From Chloracidobacterium sp. (GTDB taxonomy: Bacteria; Acidobacteriota; Blastocatellia; Pyrinomonadales; Pyrinomonadaceae): a stretch of 64,000 nucleotides of DNA. Every line of letters starts with the position of its first letter. Position 1 is the first letter of the stretch. The DNA lies in contig JADJWP010000002.1 of NCBI GenBank assembly GCA_016716305.1, positions 3,160,501 to 3,224,500 on the forward strand, read 5' to 3'. The notes beneath the pieces are model-generated. The model saw nothing but the letters and a program-made list of their open reading frames with translations, was not told the origin of the DNA and searched no databases. The translations under genes were made by a program, and so were the position numbers. Of the stretch, positions 51,695 through 61,078 are shown piece by piece.

Positions 51695-53836
51695 ATGATT
51701 CACGCCGAAAGCACCACATTGAAGAAATCCACTCCATCGGTAGTCGAAACCAGTTCAGATCCCGTATTTGACGGCGTGACTTTATTTAATCGCGAGTTGA
51801 GTTGGCTCGAGTTTGACCGACGTGTGCTCGAAGAGGCGATGGACGAGAGCAAGCCGGTGCTCGAAAGACTGAAATTCCTTTCGATCTTTGCGACCAACCT
51901 CGATGAGTTTTTCATGATCCGTGTTTCCGGCCTCAAGGAGCAGATCGAAGAGGGCGTACTCGAACTTTCGCCAGATGGGTTGACGGCCGGCGAGCAGCTC
52001 CGCGAGATCGGAAAGCGATTGCGGCCGATGCTTAAGAAGCAGGTCGCCTACCTGCGTGACAATGTTTTCCCGGAGCTAGAACGCGCCGGCCTGACGATCG
52101 AACCATATCGGTCACTTGGTATCAAAGACCGTAAGAAGCTCGATAAATACTTTCGCGACAATTTGTTCCCGATTCTGACACCGCAATCGGTCGATTCGAG
52201 CCATCCGTTTCCGTACATTTCAAATCTTAGCCTCAATCTCGGACTCTTTATTGAACCCAACCGGCAATTGACTCAAAAGAGCCTTAAACATCTTTTCAGG
52301 CAGAAGCGCTTTACTCGTATCAAGCTGCCGCCAACCGTACCGCGTTTGATACCTATAAACGAAAAGCGCGGCCGTTTCGCACTGCTCGAAGAAGTGATCT
52401 CGGCAAACGCCGCCGACTTGTTCCCGAACATGAAGGCTGGCGAAGGATTTCTTTTTCGTGTTACCCGAGACGCCGACATCGAACTGCGCGAAGACGAGGC
52501 CGGCGATCTTATGCGCACTCTCGAACGCGAGCTTCAGCGTCGACGGTTCCGGTTTCCTGTCAGGCTCGAGGTTTCGGCAAACATGCCCGAAAAAATGCTG
52601 AAACAGCTGACCGACGGCATTGGGCTTACCGAACAGGACGTTTACCGGATCGAAGGCTTTGTCGATATCCCCGATCTGATGCAGCTCTATTCGCTTGAGC
52701 AAACGGCGTTGAAGGAACGGCCGATCCATCCGATCCATCCGGCAGCGATCCGCGACAAGAAGAGTATTTTTGACGTCTTAAAAAAGCGAGACGTTTTGCT
52801 TCATCATCCGTTCCATTCGTTTTCTGTCGTTACGGACTTTATCGCCGAGGCTGCTGAAGACCCGGATGTACAGGCGATCAAGATCTGTCTTTATCGGACG
52901 GGTAAAGATTCACCGGTTGTCAGATCGCTGATCAGAGCTAGCCGCCTAGGCAAGCAGGTGACTGCGGTCGTCGAACTCAAGGCCAGGTTTGACGAAGAGA
53001 ACAATATCGAATGGGCTCGCCGATTAGAGAATGAAGGCGTTCATGTCGTATATGGAATTCACAGTCTCAAAACGCATTCAAAAGTGCTTCTAGTGGTTCG
53101 ACGCGAAAAAGACAAACTTTGCCGATACGTCCATGTCGCAACGGGTAATTACAACCCGACCACTTCGCGACTTTACACGGATCTAGGCCTGCTAACAGCT
53201 GACGACGAGATCGGGGCTGATGCGACCAATCTTTTCAATTTTCTGACCGGTTATTCGCAACAGGATGAATACATGCGGATGTTGGTCGCACCTCTGAATC
53301 TTCGCGAACGGTTTATCGAACTCATTCGGCGTGAGGCCGCAAATAGAGCAAACGGCAAACCGGCGAGAATAATCATCAAGATCAATAGTCTGACCGATGT
53401 CGAGGTCATCGAGGAGCTGTACAAGGCATCGTCGGCCGGCGTCGATATCGATCTGATCGTTCGCGGCATTTGTTCTCTCAGACCGGGCGTGAAAGGCCTT
53501 TCCGAGACCATCCGTGTTCGATCTATCGTAGGGCGGTTCTTAGAGCACAGCCGGATATTTTACTTTTCGAATGAAAGCGGGGCTAGCGACGAGGTTTATA
53601 TTGGGAGTGCCGACTTAATGCAACGAAATCTTGATCGTCGCGTAGAGGTCGTGGTGCCAATACTTGATCCCGAGATCAAAATATACGTAAAAGAGACCCT
53701 GATCGAAAATTACCTGAGGGACAACGTCAATGCACGGACATTGAAGCCCGATGGAACATATAGGAAGATCGCCGCAGGCAATACAAAACCCTTCGATGCC
53801 CAGATGTCGTTCGTCGGAGAGGACCTTCCCGGTTAG
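51695..53836 (+). CDS. ppk1: Polyphosphate kinase 1
   Basis: 713 residues. Opening LFNRELSWLEFDRRVLEEAMDES; middle EDPDVQAIKICLYRTGKDSPV; autophosphorylated His in SLKTHSKVLLV and the second His in FLEHSRIFYF; DEVYIGSADLMQRNLDRRVEVVVPI ends the catalytic domain. Makes polyphosphate from ATP. The start is ATG 51695 with no ribosome site and a predicted leader of about 8 bases. The upstream Pho-box-like array and TATAAT suggest phosphate control. Overlaps the convergent CYTH gene by 4 bp. Confidence 0.96.
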   Translation: MIHAESTTLKKSTPSVVETSSDPVFDGVTLFNRELSWLEFDRRVLEEAMDESKPVLERLKFLSIFATNLDEFFMIRVSGLKEQIEEGVLELSPDGLTAGEQLREIGKRLRPMLKKQVAYLRDNVFPELERAGLTIEPYRSLGIKDRKKLDKYFRDNLFPILTPQSVDSSHPFPYISNLSLNLGLFIEPNRQLTQKSLKHLFRQKRFTRIKLPPTVPRLIPINEKRGRFALLEEVISANAADLFPNMKAGEGFLFRVTRDADIELREDEAGDLMRTLERELQRRRFRFPVRLEVSANMPEKMLKQLTDGIGLTEQDVYRIEGFVDIPDLMQLYSLEQTALKERPIHPIHPAAIRDKKSIFDVLKKRDVLLHHPFHSFSVVTDFIAEAAEDPDVQAIKICLYRTGKDSPVVRSLIRASRLGKQVTAVVELKARFDEENNIEWARRLENEGVHVVYGIHSLKTHSKVLLVVRREKDKLCRYVHVATGNYNPTTSRLYTDLGLLTADDEIGADATNLFNFLTGYSQQDEYMRMLVAPLNLRERFIELIRREAANRANGKPARIIIKINSLTDVEVIEELYKASSAGVDIDLIVRGICSLRPGVKGLSETIRVRSIVGRFLEHSRIFYFSNESGASDEVYIGSADLMQRNLDRRVEVVVPILDPEIKIYVKETLIENYLRDNVNARTLKPDGTYRKIAAGNTKPFDAQMSFVGEDLPG

Positions 53837-54390
53837 GCTGTAGCTTTTCGTTCAAATCGTGCTTCGGCAACTGTGCCGTTCAATGTCCCGTATTTGATCG
53901 TCAATCGCGGATACCCTCTCGGCTCTCGTTCGATCGTTGCGAGACCGAGTTTCTTTTCAGCCTTTTCGATCGAATCGATCGTTCCTTCGATCTCCATGTA
54001 CAGTCCGAAAGGTAGTTCATCCAGGACGATCTCAACATCATCCAGATGCCAGTATTTACGACGCTTTTCGTAGACCGCCGTAAGGCGATAACCCAGGCGC
54101 TCGATGATCTTCTCCGTCGATTCGACATCGCCGACCGAAGTTTCGTATTCGATCTTCCTTTTCGCACCCGAATCGGTCTTTATCTTCTCCTTGTAAGTAA
54201 GGACGGTGTGGTCACCGATCTTTCGCAGTCGGAGGGTCGCTCCACGTTCATCCATTTCGCCGCCACGATGTTGATAGTTGACCTCGAACACTTCTTTGTG
54301 AAATACGGCGCCGAGATCGACGATCTTCTTGGTTATTTCGTCGAGTCGTTTCGGGCTAAGCCGGTACTTGATCTCAGTTTCGATGTTCAT
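53833..54390 (-). CDS. CYTH-domain protein (class IV adenylate cyclase / triphosphatase)
   Basis: 185 residues from ATG 54390; the upstream frame lacks coding character. ETEIKYRL at the start carries the CYTH EIExK signature; GATLRLRKIGDHTVLTYKEK, EKRRKYWHLDDVEIVLDELPFGLYMEIEG complete the tunnel of acidic and basic residues. CYTH proteins act as class IV adenylate cyclases or inorganic/organic triphosphatases. Next to polyphosphate kinase (convergent), so a polyphosphate or triphosphate substrate is possible, but I cannot decide. Confidence 0.85.
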   Translation of the reverse strand: MNIETEIKYRLSPKRLDEITKKIVDLGAVFHKEVFEVNYQHRGGEMDERGATLRLRKIGDHTVLTYKEKIKTDSGAKRKIEYETSVGDVESTEKIIERLGYRLTAVYEKRRKYWHLDDVEIVLDELPFGLYMEIEGTIDSIEKAEKKLGLATIEREPRGYPRLTIKYGTLNGTVAEARFERKATA

Positions 54391-54564
54391 TGATTTTCTT
54401 ATATATGAAGTGCAACAGAGAGAGTTTATGCGTTTGGCCGACACGTAGCAAACCAGCCGCTCGAACAACATACAGACTTGACGAAACTTCCGCCGTGATG
54501 AATACTTGAAAAAAAGGTCAGGATTCACTGACGGATTTGTGTAAACGATAAATGAGGTAATTTT

Positions 54565-55008
54565 ATGCCATATCCAGAGATAATGATCCACGGAATGCGG
54601 GCGGAACTGGCGCGGCTCGGGATCGAAGAAACGAAGTCGAGCGAGGCGGTGGTAGACGCGGTGAAAAACACCGACGGCACACTAATGGTCGTCGTTAATT
54701 CAGTTTGCGGTTGTGCTGCAGGAGGCGTAAGGCCCGGGATAGCAATGGCGCTGCAAAATTCCGAATCGAAACCCGATCGGGCGATCACCGTATTTGCCGG
54801 TGCCGATATCGACGCAACTGACACCGCTCGCGAGTTCTTTACTGGTTATCCGCCTTCTTCTCCGGCGATCGGATTGATCAAGAACGGAGAACTGGTTCAA
54901 ATGTTCGAACGAAAGGATCTCGAAGGCCGCCATCCGATGATGATCGCTGACGCGCTTACCGAGGCTTTTGAAAAGCACTGCAGAAGATCGGACGCAGCTG
55001 TAAGCTGA
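54565..55008 (+). CDS. Bacilliredoxin (BrxA/BrxB, YphP/YqiW family)
   Basis: 147 residues. MVVVNSVCGCAAGGVRPG contains the CGC redox motif of the family; the end SPAIGLIKNGELVQMFERKDLEGRHPMMIADAL is also typical. In Bacillus it removes bacillithiol from proteins, which would imply bacillithiol here, though that pathway is not in this window. Terminator follows. Confidence 0.93.
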   Translation: MPYPEIMIHGMRAELARLGIEETKSSEAVVDAVKNTDGTLMVVVNSVCGCAAGGVRPGIAMALQNSESKPDRAITVFAGADIDATDTAREFFTGYPPSSPAIGLIKNGELVQMFERKDLEGRHPMMIADALTEAFEKHCRRSDAAVS

Positions 55009-55034
55009 ACAAATATAGTCATTTAGATTGAAAT

Positions 55035-55058
55035 GAGGCGGCAGATTGCCGCCTCTTT
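55035..55058 (+). terminator. Intrinsic terminator after the bacilliredoxin gene
   Basis: gaggcggca (55035-55043) pairs with tgccgcctc (55047-55055) around a three-base loop, followed by ttt and a T-rich stretch. Confidence 0.82.
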
Positions 55059-55163
55059 CGTTGTTTTGAGCGATCGTAAATATTTTGTTGCCTAAAGCGA
55101 TCCGAAATCTGTAAAATATAGGAGGCAAGTCAACATCCCTTCGGTTCATTCCTCGCAACTCAG

Positions 55164-55619
55164 ATGTCGATCAATCAACGAAAACACACCCGCTTCTCTT
55201 TGGATATACCTGCGACGATCGTCACAAAATTTGGCGATCGCCAGGAAACGCTTTTGCAGCAGATAAGCATCGGCGGCTGTTTCACAGATTGGGAAGAGAA
55301 TATCTATGCCGGCGATGAGTTTCGGTTAGAGATCGAACTTCCGAACAAAAACAGGCTTCCGCTTAAATGCAAGGCGATCTACCGCTTTGAAGACACGGGG
55401 ATCGGAGTTCGGTTTTACGAGATATCGCAGTTCGAACAGGAACTTATATCGAAGATCATTTCAGAGCGAATGATCCGCGAGGGCCTGCCAATATTTCCTG
55501 ACCCGTTCAATCAGCCTTCGAAATACATCGAAGAGGACGAAAGCCCAAAGATAACCAATCGCAGGCATGAACGGGAGGAAATGCTCGAAAAGGCGATGTC
55601 AGGTGAAGAAATTGCCTGA
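55164..55619 (+). CDS. PilZ-domain protein (candidate cyclic-di-GMP receptor)
   Basis: 151 residues. The PilZ domain spans about 5-100. RKHTRF at 6-11 fits the RxxxR c-di-GMP motif, and ISIGGCF follows where D/NxSxxG is expected; here it reads Q-I-S-I-G-G, so the first acidic/Asn residue is missing. Binding is therefore uncertain. The C-terminal third is charged and unstructured. It is convergent with the aldolase-fold gene, directly adjacent to its stop codon. Confidence 0.8.
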   Translation: MSINQRKHTRFSLDIPATIVTKFGDRQETLLQQISIGGCFTDWEENIYAGDEFRLEIELPNKNRLPLKCKAIYRFEDTGIGVRFYEISQFEQELISKIISERMIREGLPIFPDPFNQPSKYIEEDESPKITNRRHEREEMLEKAMSGEEIA

Positions 55620-57050
55620 TCAAATCGCTTGCCGGCGCCCCTCGATGATCTGTTGAAACGTTTGCCCCCTGAACTCTCCTTCGGTAAGACCAGTGGCAGA
55701 TGCGACATCCGAATCATTGAATGCCCCGCAATCGGAACCCCGACGTAAGAAATTCAATACACCCTGAGCCGATGCCGCATCGTCAAAAGTGTTGCCCGAA
55801 AGCATGGCCCTTGATGCACCATCAATAAAATCGCGTAGACGAGCTGTCTGTGAATCGAAGGTCCGGAGGAAGAACGAATACACCGCGGCGTAGCGAGCCG
55901 GCAGTTGATTTGGATGAAGATCCCAGCTTTGGTAAAAACCATTGCTCATCGAATATGTGACGTTCTCGAAATGAGTTCGCCAACCTTCGAAGATCCGACG
56001 GCGGTTATCAGCGGTTTGCGACTTACTCAACCGTCCGCCATTGTGAACCGTCGTCGGAATTTGAGTTGTCACCGAATCTGCAAGCCGAATTCCCATCGGC
56101 GACAGCGTTAGCAGCATCAATTGTCGGGCCAAAACGCAGGCTTCGTGTCTGAGGCCCTGAAAATCGGCAGCTATGCCGAGGGACGACGTATAGTCGTATG
56201 CCCCAAAATGAGCTGCAATGACGCGCCCCTTGCCCGCATTCACCAGGTCGCGAAGTGCGAAATTACCTTTTGGCCCAATGATCGCAGCCGGTGTTTCGAT
56301 CATCAATTCCAGCTTGATCGACCCATGGGGTAGGTTCGCCTTCTTTTCGACCTTTGTCAGATGGCTGTGAAGTTCGCGCACGTCCTTATGGGAGCTAACT
56401 TTAGGGAGTGTGACGACAAAATTGGGCGGGATCAGTCCGGCCGTCGATTCCAACAGTGTCGAAAGGAAAATATTCAATGTGCGTACTGATCGCGAATATG
56501 TCTCCGGTGCAAATGACTTGACTCGAAGGCCTGAGAAATAGGTGTTCGTGCCCTTTATGTACGTTTGTGCAAGTTCCTTAGCAGTGCGAAATGCATCTGC
56601 GTCTTCCTCGTCATCCGCTCTGAATCCGTAACCATCCTCGAAATCGATCCGAAAATCCTCAACAGGTTCGGTTTTCAGTTTTTCGACGGTCTTCTGATAA
56701 ACGGTCCAGGCGAACCACGATGCATGGTCGCTCGATCTTGCGGTTGACGGATCCTTAGCGATCTGAAGATCGAGCCTCACGACCGCCTCGGGGAAATTCG
56801 GCAATGACTCGGTGCCCGGCAGACAAAACGCGTTCGCGAATTCGACAAAATTTGAAGCGTAGGTTTCGAGCGTCTTCAATGCGATCGATCCAAGCTTCGA
56901 AGCTATCGATGCAGAAAATCGATCTGCGCCGCCGTAAACGACATGTACCGGCATGCGCGTCGCTAAACGAACATTGGGAGTGTCCTTTTTTCTCCGCTTA
57001 ACAATAAGCTTGACGCCCTCATCGCCTTCAGTTATGACCGTCTTCGACAT
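55620..57050 (-). CDS. HpcH/HpaI-type TIM-barrel aldolase/citrate-lyase-like protein (DUF6986-like)
   Basis: 476 residues. FRIDFEDGYGFRADDEED and KLELMIETPAAIIGPKGNFAL supply Asp/Glu residues typical of Mg-binding sites in the HpcH/HpaI aldolase superfamily, and AAHFGAYDYTSSLG carries the conserved FGxxDYT-like segment. The remaining helical C-terminus (about 340-476) is not known to me. Similar proteins are often misannotated as PEP kinase. Reaction unknown: possibly an aldolase or lyase acting on an acyl-CoA or keto acid. 8 bp upstream of radA's stop on the same strand (radA is transcribed first). Confidence 0.8.
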   Translation of the reverse strand: MSKTVITEGDEGVKLIVKRRKKDTPNVRLATRMPVHVVYGGADRFSASIASKLGSIALKTLETYASNFVEFANAFCLPGTESLPNFPEAVVRLDLQIAKDPSTARSSDHASWFAWTVYQKTVEKLKTEPVEDFRIDFEDGYGFRADDEEDADAFRTAKELAQTYIKGTNTYFSGLRVKSFAPETYSRSVRTLNIFLSTLLESTAGLIPPNFVVTLPKVSSHKDVRELHSHLTKVEKKANLPHGSIKLELMIETPAAIIGPKGNFALRDLVNAGKGRVIAAHFGAYDYTSSLGIAADFQGLRHEACVLARQLMLLTLSPMGIRLADSVTTQIPTTVHNGGRLSKSQTADNRRRIFEGWRTHFENVTYSMSNGFYQSWDLHPNQLPARYAAVYSFFLRTFDSQTARLRDFIDGASRAMLSGNTFDDAASAQGVLNFLRRGSDCGAFNDSDVASATGLTEGEFRGQTFQQIIEGRRQAI

Positions 57051-57058
57051 AGCCGCTT

Positions 57059-58438
57059 CTAGTTAAATAGTTCGCCAAGAGCCTCGTCAACGCTTCGAAC
57101 GCCGACCACACGAACACCAAGCAGTTTCTCTAATCCTTTGCGATTTGATTCGGGTAGAATGAGCTTTTTAAAGCCCATCGACTGTGCTTCGCGAGCCCGG
57201 GACTGAGCCTGCAAAACGCCGCGGATCTCACCAGTGAGTCCGATCTCACCGAAAACGGCAACATCCGGACCAACGGGCAGATTACGAAAGCTGGATGCGA
57301 TAGCGGCGATAACGCCTAGATCCGCGGCCGGTTCGGTCACTTCCACGCCTCCGGCGATGTTGATAAACACGTCGTCGCCTGCAAGCTGCATTCCCAGCCG
57401 CTTTTCCAAAACCGCGATCAGCATAGACGTACGGTTGTAATCAAATCCCTGGGCCATTCGCCTGCCCGATGCCGAACGTGTCCCGCTTACAAGAGCCTGA
57501 ACCTCGACCAGCATCGGACGAGTTCCTTCCATGCAGACCGTGACGACCGAGCCGCTTGCGCCTTCGGGGCGTTCCTGCAAAAAAAGTTCTGAAGGATTTC
57601 CAACGGCGACCAGCCCCGCGTTCGTCATCTCGAAAACACCGATCTCATTCGCCGCACCGAACCGATTCTTCGTGGCTCGGATTATCCGGTGATTGTGATG
57701 GCGGTCGCCCTCGAAATAAAGCACAGTGTCAACAATGTGCTCAAGAGTTTTTGGACCTGCGATCGAGCCTTCTTTCGTAACGTGGCCGGTGATGAAAACA
57801 GGTGTTGCCGTCTGTTTTGCAAAGAGCATCAGTTGCGCGGCGACATCGCGAACCTGTGAGACGCTTCCCGCGGCAGATTCAATCTTGTCGCTATGGATCG
57901 TCTGGATCGAGTCGACGATCAAAAAGTCCGGCCGAAGACTATCGGTTTCCGCAAGGATCGATCCGAGATTCGTCTCGGGAAGCAGGAAAAGCCGCTCGGC
58001 GTTGATGCCAATGCGCTCGCCGCGCATTTTGATCTGTCTCTCGGATTCTTCTCCCGATACGTACAAAACGATCGAGTCGTTGACGGCAAGCCTGTGAGCT
58101 ATCTGCAACACGATAGTCGATTTCCCAATTCCAGGCGCGCCGCCAATAAGAACAAGCGAGCCAGCGACGATACCGCCGCCGAGAACGCGGTCAAATTCCT
58201 GGATGCCCGACGAAATACGGGCATCGTCCTGTGATTCGACTTGGCTAAACGCGATCGGCTTCGCGGCAGATGTCCACTGGGTTTTCCCGAACCCGGCGGC
58301 GACTGCCTGCGCTGCCGGACGAAACCTTTCCTCGACAAGCGTATTCCATTCTTCGCAGTCCGGACATTGACCGAGCCATTTACGCGATTGCCCGCCGCAA
58401 TTCTGGCAAACGAAAATCGTTGAGGGTTGTTTTGCCAT
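57059..58438 (-). CDS. radA: DNA repair/recombination protein RadA
   Basis: 459 residues from ATG 58438; a GTG two codons upstream is also possible. Zinc finger CQNCGG...CPDCEEW (about 10-26), RecA-like ATPase with GGAPGIGKST (Walker A), KNRFG (RadA-specific motif) and a C-terminal Lon-like domain (about 285-455, GVEVTEPAADLGVIAAI). Branch migration in recombination repair. Last residues of the upstream secreted gene overlap the alternative GTG. Confidence 0.96.
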   Translation of the reverse strand: MAKQPSTIFVCQNCGGQSRKWLGQCPDCEEWNTLVEERFRPAAQAVAAGFGKTQWTSAAKPIAFSQVESQDDARISSGIQEFDRVLGGGIVAGSLVLIGGAPGIGKSTIVLQIAHRLAVNDSIVLYVSGEESERQIKMRGERIGINAERLFLLPETNLGSILAETDSLRPDFLIVDSIQTIHSDKIESAAGSVSQVRDVAAQLMLFAKQTATPVFITGHVTKEGSIAGPKTLEHIVDTVLYFEGDRHHNHRIIRATKNRFGAANEIGVFEMTNAGLVAVGNPSELFLQERPEGASGSVVTVCMEGTRPMLVEVQALVSGTRSASGRRMAQGFDYNRTSMLIAVLEKRLGMQLAGDDVFINIAGGVEVTEPAADLGVIAAIASSFRNLPVGPDVAVFGEIGLTGEIRGVLQAQSRAREAQSMGFKKLILPESNRKGLEKLLGVRVVGVRSVDEALGELFN

Positions 58439-58443
58439 AGGCA

Positions 58444-59022
58444 CTAGCGATCAGAACCGGGCTCAGAAAACACGTATGTTCCATCCAGAAAAAAGTAGTT
58501 CAGACCGATTTTCTCGAAACGAATTCGAACCGTTCCTGAACCTTTTGTTCGAAGATTCAAGTTATAACGGCCGTACGTCGACGTGGTACCGGTCATCGAA
58601 AACGGCGACTCGACAGTTGCTATGACCGGTGAATCGACCGTTGCAATAGGCGTTATCACACTCGCATTGAGATTCCACCGACTCTCAACATACCAAACCG
58701 GATAAATATTCTGGCCATTGATAAAAAGCGATTGCGGCCCATACGGCATGATCAACGAATAATCATAACGGCCGTCTGGTTTGATGGGATGATCGAGATA
58801 AACGCTATAGTACTGGGTCGCTCCAAATCGATAGGTTCTTACCGGATTCTGCGCACTGCCGGTGACGTCGAAGATCAATATGGTTTGATAATCAGGACGC
58901 GAAAACGAGTCTCCGCCGATGAAAATACTCCCCGAAGTAAGGGTCAAACGCTGAGCATTCAACCCGGCCGGAAGGAATATTAGTAGTGCTGTCGCAACGA
59001 ATTTAGTTATTTGCCTTTTCAC
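58444..59022 (-). CDS. Secreted protein of unknown function upstream of radA
   Basis: 192 residues from GTG 59022, with AAGGGGG 8 bp upstream. Signal peptide (about 1-23; LNAQ cleavage), then an all-beta mature part with TLTSGSIFIGGDSFSRPDYQ and YFFLDGTYVF. No motif I recognise. Same strand as radA, which begins 5 bp after its stop. No membrane anchor. Confidence 0.78.
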   Translation of the reverse strand: MKRQITKFVATALLIFLPAGLNAQRLTLTSGSIFIGGDSFSRPDYQTILIFDVTGSAQNPVRTYRFGATQYYSVYLDHPIKPDGRYDYSLIMPYGPQSLFINGQNIYPVWYVESRWNLNASVITPIATVDSPVIATVESPFSMTGTTSTYGRYNLNLRTKGSGTVRIRFEKIGLNYFFLDGTYVFSEPGSDR

Positions 59023-59105
59023 GATGTCGCCCCCTTGTCTGCGTGTACTTCGATCCTGTGAAATGGTATCAGAAAGACCGGTTGAAAAACACCTAGACGA
59101 TCTTT

Positions 59106-59855
59106 GTGGTGAAGCTCGGTCGTTTTCGCTATCCTAAGGCCGTGAACGTAACTTCAATTCATGCATTTTCGGAAAAGGTCGCCCTAGTGACTGATGGCAC
59201 CACCCCGATCGGAAAGGCCGTTGCGTTGCAGCTCGCATTACAGGGTGCATTCGTCATCGTGGGGGTCCCACCGTCAGGCAAAGGCGATCCGGCCATCGAA
59301 GCGTTGCGTGCGCTCGGCACCCTCGCATTTGCGGTCGACGCCGACGCCCAAACGCCCGACGGTGCAAGAACGCTGCTAGATAAGGTCGAGACCGAGTTTG
59401 CAAGGCTTGACCTTCTTGTCAATTGTCTGAAATCGGCGGGCGAATCGACGTTTCTGGTCAATTGCAAGGATGACGCCCTCGATTATTTTCCCGAGGGGGT
59501 TCGGCCAAGCTATTTGGTTACAAAGCTAGCGTCGAGACTGATGTCAAGCCGCCCGAAACCAAAGATCGTTAACGTCATTGCCGAACCTACCTCGGAAAGT
59601 GGCGATAGTGCAGTGACTGAAGCTTCATATTCGGCGGATCTTGATACGACGGAGTGGTTCTCGAGGAACCTACCCGACAGCTTTCGTGTAAATGCGGTCG
59701 TCGTAAAGGATGCAAATGAATCGGATTATTTGGACCATCCGGAATTCTTGCGGCCGAAGGGCACGGTCTCGCCTGATGACGTCGCACGCGTAGTATTGTT
59801 CTTGCTTTCGCCGGAAGCGGTTGCGGTCAACGGGAATGTTTTGAGGCTTGGTTAG
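59106..59855 (+). CDS. SDR-fold protein with a degenerate active site
   Basis: 249 residues as read from GTG 59106; a GTG at 59142 (start MNVTSIHAFSEK) may be the true start, and neither has a good ribosome site. VALVTDGTTPIGKAVALQLALQGA is the glycine-rich SDR loop in altered form (usually TGxxxGIG). LDLLVNCLKSAG holds the NNAG-equivalent position, changed to NCLK. Where the catalytic Tyr-x-x-x-Lys should follow KIVNVIAEP there is YSADL without Lys, so it is probably not an active dehydrogenase. May bind a nucleotide or regulate. Confidence 0.8.
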   Translation: MVKLGRFRYPKAVNVTSIHAFSEKVALVTDGTTPIGKAVALQLALQGAFVIVGVPPSGKGDPAIEALRALGTLAFAVDADAQTPDGARTLLDKVETEFARLDLLVNCLKSAGESTFLVNCKDDALDYFPEGVRPSYLVTKLASRLMSSRPKPKIVNVIAEPTSESGDSAVTEASYSADLDTTEWFSRNLPDSFRVNAVVVKDANESDYLDHPEFLRPKGTVSPDDVARVVLFLLSPEAVAVNGNVLRLG

Positions 59856-59921
59856 GTTTCAGTCAGGCCAAAAAATGTAAACCATTAACAACACACGCTA
59901 ATTCGTGCTAAGATTTCTCAG

Positions 59922-61064
59922 ATGAAGCTCGACATACTCACAATCAGGATCGCCTTTGTCGGGTTACTGGCAGGAATTGGCTTTTTGCTGAATCCGCTTG
60001 CTCACACCGCGCGTCTTGATCCTATCGATGAACCGACGCGTAGATTTGTCTCGGCGGCCATTGGAGTCTTGATCGCAATTGCGATCATTGGTTTTGAGCT
60101 ACGTGTAAGACGGGCAACGCTGAAGACATTGATCGGTGCGGCTGTTGGCTCGATACTTGGGATCGCCGGCGCATTTTTGATCGGAGTATTGATCTCGATC
60201 CAGGAAGTTCAGGCAGTTCCGGCTGAAATGAAGACCTTCCTGACGATCTCATTGGCGTTCTTTATGGGGTACGTTGGCCTAATGGTCGGTGCTGCGAAAG
60301 GCGATTATCTCGATCTCACTGCTCTTGGCGGCATTTTCAGCGATAAAAACACACCGCGTGACTATAAGATCCTTGATACGTCTGTGATCATTGACGGCCG
60401 AATCGCTGATGTTGCCGAAACGGGCTTTTTGAGCGGGACACTGATAATTCCGAATTTCATTCTCGCGGAACTGCAGCAGGTAGCCGATTCGGCAGATTCG
60501 TCAAAGCGGCAACGAGGCCGCCGCGGTCTGGACATGCTACAAAGACTTCGGAACAATAGTAAGCTCGATATCCAGATCGTCGAAACTGATTTTCCGGCAG
60601 TAAAAGAGGTCGATCTGAAATTGATCGAGCTCGGCAAACAGCTCGAGGCCGTGATCGTTACGAATGACTTTAACCTTAACAAGGTTTCGCAGCTCCGTGG
60701 CGTTTCCGTGCTCAATATCAACGAACTCGCAAATGCCCTGAAACCGGTGGTGCTGCCCGGCGAGGCGATGCGTGTTTTCGTGCTGAAAGAGGGCAAGGAA
60801 TACAACCAAGGCGTTGCTTATCTAGACGATGGGACAATGGTCGTGATCGACAACGCCCGCAGGTTAATAGGTAAGACCGCCGATATCGCAGTAACCAGCG
60901 TCCTGCAGACGACCGCAGGGAAGATGATCTTTGGCAGGCTCTGGGAAGAGAAAGAAGACAACGGCGAGCATTCGAATGTTGCGATCCACGATTCCCGTTC
61001 TCTTGGCTTTCGAAAGGCAACTCGCGAACTGCGACAAACGACGATCATCGAGGAAGTCGATTAA
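59922..61064 (+). CDS. Membrane PIN/TRAM-domain protein (YacL-like)
   Basis: 380 residues. Four N-terminal membrane helices (about 8-28, 45-62, 72-95, 108-125), then a PIN nuclease fold (about 145-285; ILDTSVIIDGRIADVAETGFL with the acidic residues) and a TRAM domain (about 290-355; EGKEYNQGVAYLDDGTMVVIDNARRLIGK). Resembles YacL of Gram-positives. Possible membrane-tethered RNase. Starts a run with ispD and ispF, as in many genomes. Confidence 0.9.
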   Translation: MKLDILTIRIAFVGLLAGIGFLLNPLAHTARLDPIDEPTRRFVSAAIGVLIAIAIIGFELRVRRATLKTLIGAAVGSILGIAGAFLIGVLISIQEVQAVPAEMKTFLTISLAFFMGYVGLMVGAAKGDYLDLTALGGIFSDKNTPRDYKILDTSVIIDGRIADVAETGFLSGTLIIPNFILAELQQVADSADSSKRQRGRRGLDMLQRLRNNSKLDIQIVETDFPAVKEVDLKLIELGKQLEAVIVTNDFNLNKVSQLRGVSVLNINELANALKPVVLPGEAMRVFVLKEGKEYNQGVAYLDDGTMVVIDNARRLIGKTADIAVTSVLQTTAGKMIFGRLWEEKEDNGEHSNVAIHDSRSLGFRKATRELRQTTIIEEVD

Positions 61065-61078
61065 CCCGTCGCGAAACG

